From assembly GCA_012976225.1 (NCBI GenBank), contig JAAVVG010000005.1, positions 434,001 through 498,000 of the forward strand: a DNA stretch of 64,000 bases. Reading direction: 5' to 3'. Each line of letters starts with the position of its first letter. Position 1 is the stretch's first letter. The notes under the pieces were generated by a model. It saw only the letters and a program-made list of their open reading frames with translations. It was not told the DNA's origin and did not search any database. The position numbers and the translations under genes are program-made. Origin of the DNA: Golubevia sp. BC0850 (Eukaryota; Basidiomycota; Exobasidiomycetes; Golubeviales; Golubeviaceae). Shown piece by piece: positions 54,904 through 64,000 of this stretch.

Positions 54904-56912
54904 CTTGGTAGAGGAGGAGAGTTTTGAGGTGAGATCTAGATTTATTTGATTGAGGCTGGGGAGTCAAAGTTTGCTGATTAGCTGAGAGCTCGAGAGAAGG
55001 TTTGAAGAGAGTAGAAGGAGGAGGAAGAAGGGAGGGGAGAAAGGTTGCTGATCGATATGAATAGATTGTTGGTTTTTAAAGGAATGTGAGTAGAACGAAT
55101 GGTGTGGTGATACCAAAAACGGAAGATGAGTTGGAATCAGGTGAGGAAAAGTTTTGGAGATTTCGGGCTTCCAAGAAGGCCACATACAAAATCAGCAATC
55201 AGTCTGCATCGTTTATCAAGATCAGTTACCTCCCCCCTTCTTTTCTAACATCAAGAATTCAAAATCTCTATGTATTCCTTTTTTGATAGATAAAGATTCG
55301 TTCGAAATCAGATCCTCTTTGACCCCACAATCCTCGTCCACCCCCTTGCTCCTTCTTCTTTCTTCGGCTATCGAAGCCGTTTCCATCTGGTCCATTCTTT
55401 CTTCTCCTTGTCGCCTTAATATCTATCCGGAATCTGATCCAAAAGACCGTCAGAAAAGTAAATGGGAGGAAAAATAGGAAGAGAAAAGGGTAGGAGTCGG
55501 ACTGGGCGGGGGTTCACGGATGCCTTACCAACCAGCCAGCTCGTCAATCTCTCTGGACTGGAATGAGAAACGATTTTGACAAAGGCACGGGCTTAGACAG
55601 AAGCCTGGAGAGAGAATCGACCGATGAAGGAAGTCAGTATGAAAGCAAGGCTTGAGAGAAGGTTCCACAAAGACTGAGACCGCCAGAACTTACGATCGTC
55701 GTCTTTCCTCTGGAAGATCTGGCGCCAGGAAATGAAGTAATCTCAGCTTTCAGTACAGATACTAAGTCACGAGCTTACCCTGGAAAGAAGGAATCCTACA
55801 AAAACTCACAGTATGGCAAGAAGGAGTGAAAGCAGGCTACGACGATTCCCATTTCCCAACTGACTCGGAGAAAGAAAGTTCGCTTTCTCTGAGATCTAAG
55901 TGTCACAGAGGAGAAAAGGAAGAGATCAGATCCATTGTGATAAGTCTCAAGAAAGACCTATTCCATCATTGCCGTGAGAGAAATTGACCTATCGTGGCGA
56001 CAAAGTGTGACCTCCATTCAACTCAGTGAGCACACTACTCCACTTGCCCACTTTCTCCGATCTAATCGAAGTTGATAGCTCGTCGGAAAATAATCCCATG
56101 TCGGCCTGGGAGAGGTGAGAAAGGGGGAAAGATAGTCAGTGGCAATCTGAGATCAAAGAACTTGGACTCACTTCGTCTGCTTGAACGTATTCTTTAGACA
56201 TTGCTTCAAGCTCGGGAATTAAAATGCTCTTAAAAAAGTTCGATAGAACTGTTGAATGGAAAGCCGCTTGGTAGGGCTATGGTAGCTCTCAACAATCAGT
56301 AATCAGTCTTCGAAAACGAGAGACCCCTTTTTCGTCTGTTGACCTCTTTTTGGCATCGACTTAATAGACTCTATCCCTTGGTCACCCCTTTGATCTCTGT
56401 TTTTCAATTCTTATCTTATCTTCCAAGGGATCTCAAACCTCATTCAAACGCGAAATTGGCGACAGCGTGTAAGTCAAACTCCTACCTGACCTCAAGCCGC
56501 CCCCCATCTTTCTTTGATCTTTCCATCAAAATCAACACCCTCTGAAAATGAAACTATTGTATCCTTTCATCACACAATTGAAAGGAGACTCGTTAGATGA
56601 CCAATATTTCCTCGAGATCAACGACGATCAACGTCATCAACATTAGTGGGCTTTGGAACCTCGACGTTTGAGACCCTTCTGATCTTACTGCCTCTTTCTC
56701 CTTTCTAAAATGAGTATAACCTCACTCGAACAACAAATGAAAAAGCAAGTTCAACAGATGATGCTCAAGTGGCGACGTGGCGGTGTAGATTAACTTTGCC
56801 CTGATGGAGGAAATGGATCGGAGTTTGATGAACTCTTCTTCTTGATCTTGTTTCTCCATCTTCTCTCCTTCCTGTTCCTCTTCTTCTTCTCCTCTGACAA
56901 CATATTTCAAAG
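54904..56912. other. 2-kb region, mostly without recognised genes
   Basis: Lies between the divergent ERG3 and PalI/Sur7-like genes. The first few hundred bases should be the ERG3 promoter and the last few hundred that of the PalI-like gene. One weak spliced small-gene candidate (55989-56201, minus) is listed separately. Nothing else can be supported. Confidence 0.4.
55989..56201 (-). CDS. weak candidate: small spliced gene
   Basis: Exon 56201-56172 (MSKEYVQADE) ends at GTGAGT. Exon 56105-55989 starts after CTCTCCCAG and continues ADMGLFSDELSTSIRSEKVG, then KWSSVLTELNGGHTLSPR and a stop; total 48 aa. A donor-like GT inside the second exon could instead join to an acceptor at about 55899. That would give a tail DLRESELSFSESVGKWESS, which repeats the S-x-VGKW-S phrase. 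No family is recognised. Coding status rests only on splice-site quality. Confidence 0.28.
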
Positions 56913-58288
56913 ATGAAGTGGGCAGGACTAATCATCTTCGTAGGCTTCCTCTCTTTGGGGGCCTCAATGATACTTCAATTATTGGTGAGTTGACTTCTTT
57001 GATCTTACAATCCTCCTCTGCCCTCTCTCTCTCTGGATGCCAATTCTTAATCAATCTCTTCCCTCCCTCCTTTCAGGTTGCTCTCAACGTCACATATATT
57101 AAAGGAATCTACTTCTTATCAACCGATTTAGCTGATGGAAGACAGATCAGAGTGAGTCAACCTGGAGAGGAATTTGGGAAGGAGGGTCTGTGGAGGAATA
57201 GCTCGAACAGCGTCAAGCTTGCTTACTCAGAGCAAGATTGGATCTCCCATTCCTCTGGAAGCATTTGATTTGACTTGATTCGAAAGATTCTTGAGAGATG
57301 GAGCAAGGGTTGGAGGAAGGAATTGAATTGAGTCAAATTTCAAATTCTGCTTGCAGATTGAGACCCTCTTGAAGATCGAGAATCTTTAAGACTTCCATCC
57401 TCAGTCCAAACCTCTTCTTTGCTCAGAAGTCACCAAGGATGAAGATTTTTCCAGTCATACCATGTCTTGTACCATGTCCCGAATTCGTTGCTAAGACGAA
57501 AATCGTTCAGTCTCTCACCAACGTCCTCCACCCTTTTCTCCTTTACCCTTACCTCTCCTACCTTTCTCACTTTCTTCCCCTTTTATTTTTCTTCTGACTC
57601 TCCAATCCACCTCCAGTTCGGAATCTGGAACAACTGCATCAAATCTGCAACATCCTCCTCATACGAATGTAGTCCTCATGGTTTGGGCTATCCTTCTCAG
57701 CAGTTCTCTCAAATCGTCTCTGATCACTTCGTGACGAACATGGCATACGCTCTTGTGATCAGTCCGATTGCTGCAGGATTTACAGGTTTAGCAGCAGGAG
57801 GAGCCTTCCTTCATCTCTGCACCAATACTATCCTTTGGCCATTATTAGCAGCCTGGGCAATGATCTTAACGGCCGCAACTTTAGGAGTAGATTTAGCCTT
57901 CTTCATCTTAGGACGTAATTCATTGAATGAAACTGGTGCTATGGCTTTAGGTTCTGCAGCCGATTCTTCCATGCTTGGACCAGCCATTTGGATGCAAGTT
58001 GCTGCTTTACCACCTGCTTTTTTCGGTTTCATCATGTTAGCTCTTGGATTTTATCTAAAGAAGAAATCTAAAAAAGAGATCAGAGATGATTACTATGATT
58101 TCGAACCTTCAAATCAAAGAGGACATTCACAGGTCTATGAATCTCAGGAACATCATGGCAATGGAAATGATGAAATGTATATGCAACAAATGGAAGGCGA
58201 AGGTAGAACTGAAGCTTCCGAAAATAGTAGAACTGATTTGAGACCTGAGAGTAGGACTACTAGATATTCGGTTAGAGGAGCTTATTGA
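56913..58288 (+). CDS. PalI/Rim9/Sur7-family (claudin-like) membrane protein
   Basis: Four-helix plasma-membrane protein of the family that includes Rim9/PalI (ambient-pH signalling) and Sur7 (eisosomes). Exons 56913-56984, 57077-57151 and 57617-58288 sum to 819 nt (272 aa). Helix 1 is AGLIIFVGFLSLGASMILQ. The extracellular loop contains FGIWNNC then SSSYECSPHGLGY, the paired-cysteine, GxW-type claudin-like signature. Helices 2-4 lie in MAYALVISPIAAGFTGLAAG, LWPLLAAWAMILTAATLG and ALPPAFFGFIMLALGFYL. The cytosolic tail is Gln/Glu/His-rich and ends SVRGAY. Intron 2 is 465 bp. PalI versus Sur7 subtype cannot be settled by eye. Confidence 0.85.
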
Positions 58289-59324
58289 AAGAAGATGGTT
58301 TTCGAATAGGAGGCGATCTAAGAAGAGAGAAATTTTAATGGACAATAGTTCAAATCTCAACATTCACCTTCAAACCCACTCCTATCACTTCTTCAATCTC
58401 TACCCTAACCATCCGTGTCCATCCCTCCTCCTCCTCCTCTCACTGTCTATACCCATCAACTTTTTCAACTTCAAAATCTTCAGAGACCATCTCTATCTTC
58501 AGCTTCGATTTTTCCTAACCGTCTCGCATACCTCAAGAATCAAAGTTGATCTCACCCGCAGCTCTCTCATCTATTGTCTCTAGTCTTCTGCTCTTTCTCG
58601 GCCTCATCCCCACACTCTCTTCACGTCGCTAGCAATCACGCAACACCTCAAACACATTTTTTTTTCCGTTCCCTCAAAAAATGCTCCTTGTTATTAGATT
58701 CTCCTGCCCTGTTCGTTTCCCCGTTTGGTACGATTTGGTCGAGCCTGTTTCTTCCCAAAGTCGGTCCACTTTAATAGTTTCTCTTTTATTGTACTTTGCA
58801 CGGTCGTACTTTGATTCTCGTTTCTCTGTTGTTTAGTTCTCGCTTCGTCTTTTGCAATAATGCTCCTAAGATCTCGCCTCTTTGAGATTTGAGATCTAGC
58901 ACGTCTTGTCTTTGAAAATTGCAAGGCAGGGCAGAGAGTTTATATTCTATACTACTCGGTATCCGAAAGACTAATCGAGATCTCCTTACCCTTTGCTACG
59001 TCGACACTGTCATAGAGACGACGTCGACTTTCTCATCCCTCCCTCCCTTCGTTGCGCCCTGGCGATCCTCTCAATTCTCCTCCACCTCTCCTTCCCCCGT
59101 CGATCGAAAATCGTCTTCAACGCAAGAGATGAAGAAATTCGAACCTCGAGGTCACACCACCATTTTTCCTTACGCGTTGCACCTTTTGTCCTGCAACGGC
59201 GTCAACTCGGTCCCACAATCGGGGTGGCTGCTCTTCCATATGTTGCTCTTTTACAACATATGAAATGAGACTTCTCCCGATTTTATCGTCGTAACATCCT
59301 TACACAATCGTTAGCAAAATCACA
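58289..59324. other. 1-kb intergenic region
   Basis: Between two plus-strand genes. Pyrimidine-rich around 58380-58460 with poly-T near 58655. It should contain the PalI-like 3' UTR and the promoter of the next gene. No gene recognised. Confidence 0.45.
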
Positions 59325-60732
59325 ATGCAAGCGCCTCCCTTGACTCATCAAGATACGGGTTTGTCTCTGGCTCCTCCACCTTACGAGCCCCAATCCGAAG
59401 AACCCCCTGCTCCTATTCCGTTCCAACCTCTCCCTCAAGAGCCAACTCCAGCACAAGAAAGCACCAACGTTCAAGCTCCTGAATCTTCTATTCAGCCAAT
59501 CGAAGCCCTTGCGCCAGTTTTGGTCGATTCCTCCTCTTCTCCTGTCGGCAACAAAGAATCGACCGACCACAGGCTAGCAGTCAACACTTCTCTTGATCAA
59601 TCTTTAACCATCCTACCTTCTTCTGGAAGTAAGATCAAGAAGCGTTTTGGAAACCCCTTCGTGACTCCACCCCCTTGCTTCGGAAGAGCCGCTCCAGAAA
59701 AAAGTTCAAATGGGTTCGGGCCTTTCGACAGCTTCGCCATTCCAGGAAGAGCAGCAAACATCGGTGACGGATTCCATGCATACTATCCAGTTCAAGTATT
59801 TGTCGACCATGACGTTTCAAGTGCAGAGTGGCAGGTAAGTGAAATCAGTCCATGCCTTCTTTCCAACCTCTGATCGCAACAATCTAACCTCACTTTGACT
59901 CTTCTTCCCAACTTTCGATCATCACAGAGATTCCTTCAGGACATCGAGGTAGCTGGTCGTCTATCAAACAAAGAGAAGTGGCAAGCTACAGCTCTGCCAG
60001 CACCATTACTGCTCGTCGGAGATCCTATTGGCTGCTACTTCATTGGAAAAAAGATCAAAAGGATCTGGAGAACCAAGAAAGAGCCAGCTGTTATCAACAC
60101 CGTTGAAGTCTGGGCGAAGGAGTTCTTCATTCCCAGAGGATTAGACGTGTGAGTCATCCTTGTCGTCGAACATCTTCCTCGTCTCCTCGTCGACATTCGT
60201 AGTTGTTACCCCCACTTATCACTTCTCTCTTTCAATGCGTCCCCTACTCAGCTTCGTCGCTCAAGGAGCAAAAAGATTGAGCTCTGTCTCTCCAGATCAA
60301 GAGATTCCATCCGGTTTCAATCCTCAAAACGTCAAAGATCTGAGCAAAAGAGGTTCACCTCTTCCCTCACCTGAAGTCCAACGTCCCACATCATCTTCTC
60401 CCACTTCTTCATCTTCCTCCTCTTCTTCGGAAAGCTCTACCGAGGACTGCCACAACTCTGAGAGGTATATTCCCTCCAAAATAGAAAGCTGGAGAGAGAG
60501 TAAAATCCAATGGAGAGAGAGTAAACTTGAAAGGAGAGCCGAGAGAGAAGAAAGGAGGTGTGCTAGAAGGGAAGCTAAGAGGGCAAGAAGGTGTCTTAGA
60601 AAAGGAAAGTGCTGTCATGGAAAGGAGAATGACCATTCATCAATGGCTCATTATTTGGTGGTACAATCTTCTTCAGCGAAAGGTGTCACACCTCCTTTGG
60701 GAAAGGTAGATGTTTTCGAACACATCGTATGA
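59325..60732 (+). CDS. Pro/Ser-rich protein of unknown function with a compact central domain
   Basis: Exons 59325-59834, 59928-60148 and 60252-60732 sum to 1212 nt (403 aa). The N-terminal 100 residues are Pro/Gln/Glu-rich. A conserved-looking central block reads AEWQRFLQDIEVAGRLSNKE, then LLVGDPIGCYFIGKKIKRIW and EVWAKEFFIPRGLDVFVAQG. A Ser-rich stretch and an Arg/Glu/Lys coiled-coil-like segment (ESKLERRAEREERRCARREA) follow, then a basic Cys-rich patch. A DxxxAGRLS-type block of this kind occurs in basidiomycete proteins of unknown function, as far as I can recall. No membrane segment or enzyme motif is seen. It converges with the GNAT gene. Confidence 0.75.
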
Positions 60733-60851
60733 GTTGTTAGGATCAATAGTTCCTGCTTTGTCTTTGGTGAATGTAAATGTTAAACGGTGTACTTCGCTGC
60801 GTGCTCTCGAGACTATTTCATGAGCCCTGTCTCTTGTCCCATGGCCCAAGC

Positions 60852-61714
60852 TCAAAGCTCTTTGGCGTAATAGATTCGATCTGTATGTCCATTGAAACAT
60901 CCTTTGACCGTATGCAGAACCTAGAGAAGGTATAGAGACAGGAAAGAACAAGAGGGGAGGTTCAGAACGGCAAGTGGAGTGAGACGGCGAGGCTTCTTCA
61001 GCACTGACCTTATAACCTAGCTTTGGATAATAGTCAGGACCTTGAAAAGAGCTATCAAGATCAGTGAGAGAAGAAAAGGAACAGTCTGAAATCAGAAACG
61101 AACGAGCCAGAGTCAAACATGAAATGTAGAACAACTCACAACGTGTCGATGAACGCTCGATCACAGCCTCTTTCTTTCGCCACTGATTCGACTTGAAGTA
61201 ATAATTTACTTCCACTGCGAAGAATGGGAGAAGAAACCGGAGAAACGTCAGCAGGGAAGCCATGCTCATAACCTTCGACTTGACTCACAGTCCTTTGCGC
61301 CTCATGGTCTCATCCACCCATAGCCAACTGACATACAGCATACCTCCAACGGCTATGAAATCAAAGGAAGCAAGGATCAGAAGGTGCTGCCTCTGGCTCA
61401 AATCTCTTTCTCTGTCTTGCACTCACTATGTGCTGTACAACCGCCAAGCAGCTTACTCTCGTCGTTCAGATCTTTGTAAGCTACATAAATGGGCACCCTG
61501 ACATAGAAAGCTTTGGTACCTTCAGGCAGACCCAGGCTGTAAAAAGGTAGGTCGGAAAAGGGTCTGTAAGGTCGAGTCATGAAGCAAAGAAAAAAAAAAA
61601 AGAGAAACCTACTCACTCGAATTGAGCGCCATGCTCCTGAAGACCCTGAGCTATTTGATCAGATTCTTCCTTTGGTGGTTCTTCGTTGGAAGTGATCAGT
61701 TTGTAGTCGGTCAT
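60852..61714 (-). CDS. GNAT-family N-acetyltransferase
   Basis: Transfers acetyl from acetyl-CoA to an amine; substrate unknown. Six minus-strand exons: 61714-61617, 61536-61457, 61352-61289, 61214-61140, 61051-61009 and 60920-60852, summing to 429 nt (142 aa) with all phases consistent. GNAT core: GGMLYVSWLWVDETMRRKGL, continuing GSKLLLQVESVAKERGC (the R/Q-x-x-G-x-G/A acetyl-CoA loop is RRKGLG), then AFIDTLSFQGPDYYPKLGYK and VLHTVKGCFNGHTDRIYYAK. The FQ-PxYYxKLGYxV phrase is typical of small GNATs related to bacterial enzymes. The exon 5 donor is GTCAGT. An overlapping unspliced frame on the same strand (60673-61269) is a by-product of intron read-through. Confidence 0.9.
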
Positions 61715-62124
61715 TTTGAATGGCGGGAGTGACAGCTGATTGAGGTGGAAGAAAACTGAGAATGTACGACTCGAACTTCGTCTTGTCTTACACTTCTCTT
61801 TTCTACCCTCAGCAATTGCTGTTCGCGTAATGGTAAAGTTCTCAAAATTCTGACCATCGGAGAGTCGTTCTGGAAAGTGTCAAGTGTGGAATTGACGTCA
61901 GAAGTGTTTCAGTTCTCGACCACATCATCCATCACAGAACTTTCTAACTCTAAATCGGATTCGGAAAAGGACTGGGCATATCGATTACCAATTTGCTACT
62001 CTCTCAATCCATCTTCAAGGGCAACGTTTCTATCTCACTGACATGGGTAAATATAGATGCTCGCTCCAAGTCTCTTCGCCTCACCAGCCTTCAAACTGAT
62101 GTGTCACCTTCTACTCCCTTCACA
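61715..62124. promoter_or_regulatory. bidirectional intergenic region, GNAT / cyclic phosphodiesterase
   Basis: 410 bp between divergent starts. No named element is recognised. Shared promoter is inferred from layout. Confidence 0.4.
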
Positions 62125-62785
62125 ATGAAAGCAGGTTTGGCTTTCTGGCTTGTACCGACGGCCATAGAATCTACGATCCTGAAGCGAGAAATGGGAAGCT
62201 TGAGAATGAGAGTGGGAAGCAGCTATTCAGCTCCCTTCAGCCCTCATGCCACTCTACTGGGCGGCCTTCAAGAGGATGAGACTTGGAACAGAGATAGCTA
62301 CTGGAAGAAAGTAGGTGATCTGGTTCAAGAATGGAGAAAGCAGAACACCAAGTCAGAAGGAGAAGGACTGAAAGTCCAGCTGCAGAAAGTGGAGACGAGG
62401 GGGATTTATTTCCAGGTAAGTTCTGTCCTTTTCTTCGTTGCTTGAAACATTTGCTGACTCTTTTATTCTCTCTCAGAACATCTTGATCTCATTAGAGTCG
62501 ACCAAACCTTTGGGAACCCTGAACGACGTCTTCAAGAAGGCATTCTCTCAAGACAGTCAGCCACCTTACTTCCCTCACCTCTCTCTTCTGTACTCGGATC
62601 TATCTGGGACGGAAGCTCAAAAAATCATCGAGGTCATGGAACAGGATGGTACCTGGAAGGAAGAAGCCCCTGGGTGTTGGTTTGGGAGGGAAAAGATTCG
62701 AGATGTGCAGTTTGAAGAAATTGAGCTCTGGGATTGCAACGGACCAGTTGGAGATTGGAAGAAGTTGAATTCTATGAAACTTTGA
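62125..62785 (+). CDS. 2',3'-cyclic nucleotide / ADP-ribose cyclic phosphodiesterase (2H family)
   Basis: Opens cyclic phosphates such as ADP-ribose 1'',2''-cyclic phosphate left by tRNA splicing. Exons 62125-62415 and 62477-62785 sum to 600 nt (199 aa), typical size. Both H-x-T/S motifs that define 2H phosphoesterases are present: PHATLLGGL in the first half and PHLSLLYSDL in the second. The N-terminus AGLAFWLVPT matches the family opening, and the C-terminus shows VQFEEIELWDCNGPVGDW. Fungal Cpd1-type identity is likely. Confidence 0.92.
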
Positions 62786-62991
62786 AACCTTAATACCAAC
62801 AGAATGAATACAAAGAGGGCTTGTCTTGAACTTTTGTTAGGCTCTACTGAGCTTTGAGAAGGCCATGGGAAGTGGAGCCCTCGCAGCTTGACCCCCACCA
62901 CATCCATCTTTATCCTCAATCGTTCAATTCGCAACATAAAACCTCCATAGAAATCTTTTAGAACCTCAATAGAAGCCACACTCATTCCAAA

Positions 62992-64000
62992 ATGTCAGCT
63001 GCCGAAGTCACTCAGGATACAAAGTAAGTTCAGACCCAATTCAAATCTTGCAATCTCAAGAATCAAGTCATTCTTTCCCCTTCCTCTCTGCTTTCTCCTC
63101 TTCTCTGTAATACCTGGCTCCTCTTTTCATTCAATGTTCTGGCTACACTATCTGACGCCTCCTCTCATCCTCCAGGCTCACTGATCTCACTGACGCCCAG
63201 AGAGCAGAACTAGGAGCTAAACTTCGTGATGAAGAACAAGCCTTGCAGCCTCTCCTTGGTCAACAGGAACCTATCGATGAATTGGAAAGAGAATATCAAG
63301 ATGGTGATGAAGGTTTCGTCAGAAGCATTAGATGGTTAAAGGAGGAAGCTGGTTTCATTGGTGAGTGATGCCTCCTCCAAGACTGAGGAGGAAGAGAAAC
63401 GTAAACGTCAAGGGGCACACGACAATGCTCCAAAGAGTAAGGCAGATGGTCTGGCAGCTGCTTGCTAGCTCTGTTAATGCTTCCACGTGCATGTGCTTCC
63501 TGCCTTGGGACCTTTGAGGCTGGGGTGTGGGAGTTGTAGTCAGCTGTCTCTGTTTCATTTGCTTCATTCCCGTGATAGCTACCCTTCTGAAATGACTCTT
63601 TAGCTGGCCTCTTCTTTCAATGATATCTGAATGAAGGATGCTTGATCGACCCATCTCAGTTCCTTATCCACCTCAAGCTGATTGCTTAATCTTCTCCCAC
63701 CTTGTCTCCTCCTCTTCCTCCTCTCCAAATCTTGCAGGCTTCCGTCGTGCTCGTCGTGATGGTTCTTGCTTCTACCGATGCTTCGCCTTTGCCTTTATTC
63801 AAAAGATTCTACTCTTCAACGATCGTCCTCTTCATCATTTCGTCACCAAGCATTTGGAATCGACTCTAGAAATGTTGAAATCAGTAGGATTCGAGGAGGA
63901 GGTCTATCTAGAGTTCTTCAACCCTCTCAAGACTCTTTTGGCTAGAATCCATTCTACCGACCCAGAAGTTGTGGAGCTAGACGAGAGTGGGTTGATCTCA
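62992..64000 (+). CDS. Otubain-type deubiquitinase (peptidase C65), 5' part
   Basis: Ubiquitin-cleaving cysteine protease of the OTU class, cut by the window end. Exons 62992-63023, 63176-63360 and 63738 onward join in phase. The N-terminal half reads KLRDEEQALQPLLGQQEPID and YQDGDEGFVRSIRWLKEEAG. The catalytic Asp and Cys lie in RRDGSCFYRCFAFAF, the OTUB1 DGNCFYRA-type signature. The catalytic His lies beyond 64000. The start MSAAEVTQDTK comes from a 32-nt first exon. Confidence 0.92.

Noticed and set aside
60673-61269. 198-codon minus-strand frame overlapping the GNAT gene
   Set aside because: It arises from reading through introns; the six-exon GNAT model explains the region in the correct frames.
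1-64000. Transposons, LTR or virus-like elements, CRISPR arrays
   Set aside because: No reverse transcriptase, integrase, transposase or capsid-like sequence, terminal repeats or spaced direct repeats were seen.

Overview
The window is a stretch of nuclear chromosome from a fungus, most likely a basidiomycete. Protein genes are packed on both strands and cut by many short introns, mostly 50-120 bp with GTGAGT-type donors. Several products are fungal-type: Gwt1, Erg3-type sterol desaturase, a PalI/Sur7-type membrane protein, an AP180 adaptor and a Ccc1/VIT1 transporter. Other large predicted proteins match no family I recognise. The subphylum cannot be set from sequence alone. I saw no transposon, virus-like element, tRNA, rRNA or CRISPR array. 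Most gene models were checked by summing exon lengths to a multiple of three; the exceptions are stated.

Layout. 0.3-8 kb: RPC34 (Pol III), VPS26 (retromer), a small unknown protein and an inositol-polyphosphate 5-phosphatase. 8-14 kb: GWT1 (GPI-anchor inositol acyltransferase) with a long Ser-rich insertion, then RPC40 (Pol I/III). 13.8-15.8 kb: a 2-kb gap. 15.8-20 kb: the complex I PSST subunit and a sideroflexin. 20.3-21.9 kb: RPL7 (uL30), whose second intron carries a convincing C/D-box snoRNA aimed at 25S rRNA. 22.6-27 kb: UPF2. 27.5-36.2 kb: Moco sulfurase and xanthine dehydrogenase, transcribed divergently from a 343-bp promoter holding a palindromic double GATA site. 37-40.7 kb: 3-ketoacyl-CoA thiolase and PEX19 in tandem. 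41-45.2 kb: an unidentified multi-exon gene and an unknown membrane protein. 45.4-48.6 kb: AP180/CALM adaptor with NPF and Ark/Prk-type phosphosites. 48.9-55 kb: an unknown basic protein, a Ccc1/VIT1 transporter and sterol C-5 desaturase. 55-56.9 kb: a second 2-kb gap with one weak small-gene candidate. 56.9-64 kb: PalI/Sur7-like protein, an unknown Pro/Ser-rich protein, a GNAT acetyltransferase, a 2H cyclic phosphodiesterase and the 5' half of an otubain.

How genes fit together. Moco sulfurase supplies the terminal sulfur that xanthine dehydrogenase needs, so that divergent pair is a functional unit, probably under nitrogen (GATA-factor) control. PEX19 (peroxisomal membrane biogenesis) lies next to a fatty-acid beta-oxidation thiolase. 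The remaining genes are mostly unrelated housekeeping functions, as usual in fungal chromosomes. The strongest non-protein discovery is the RPL7-hosted snoRNA.
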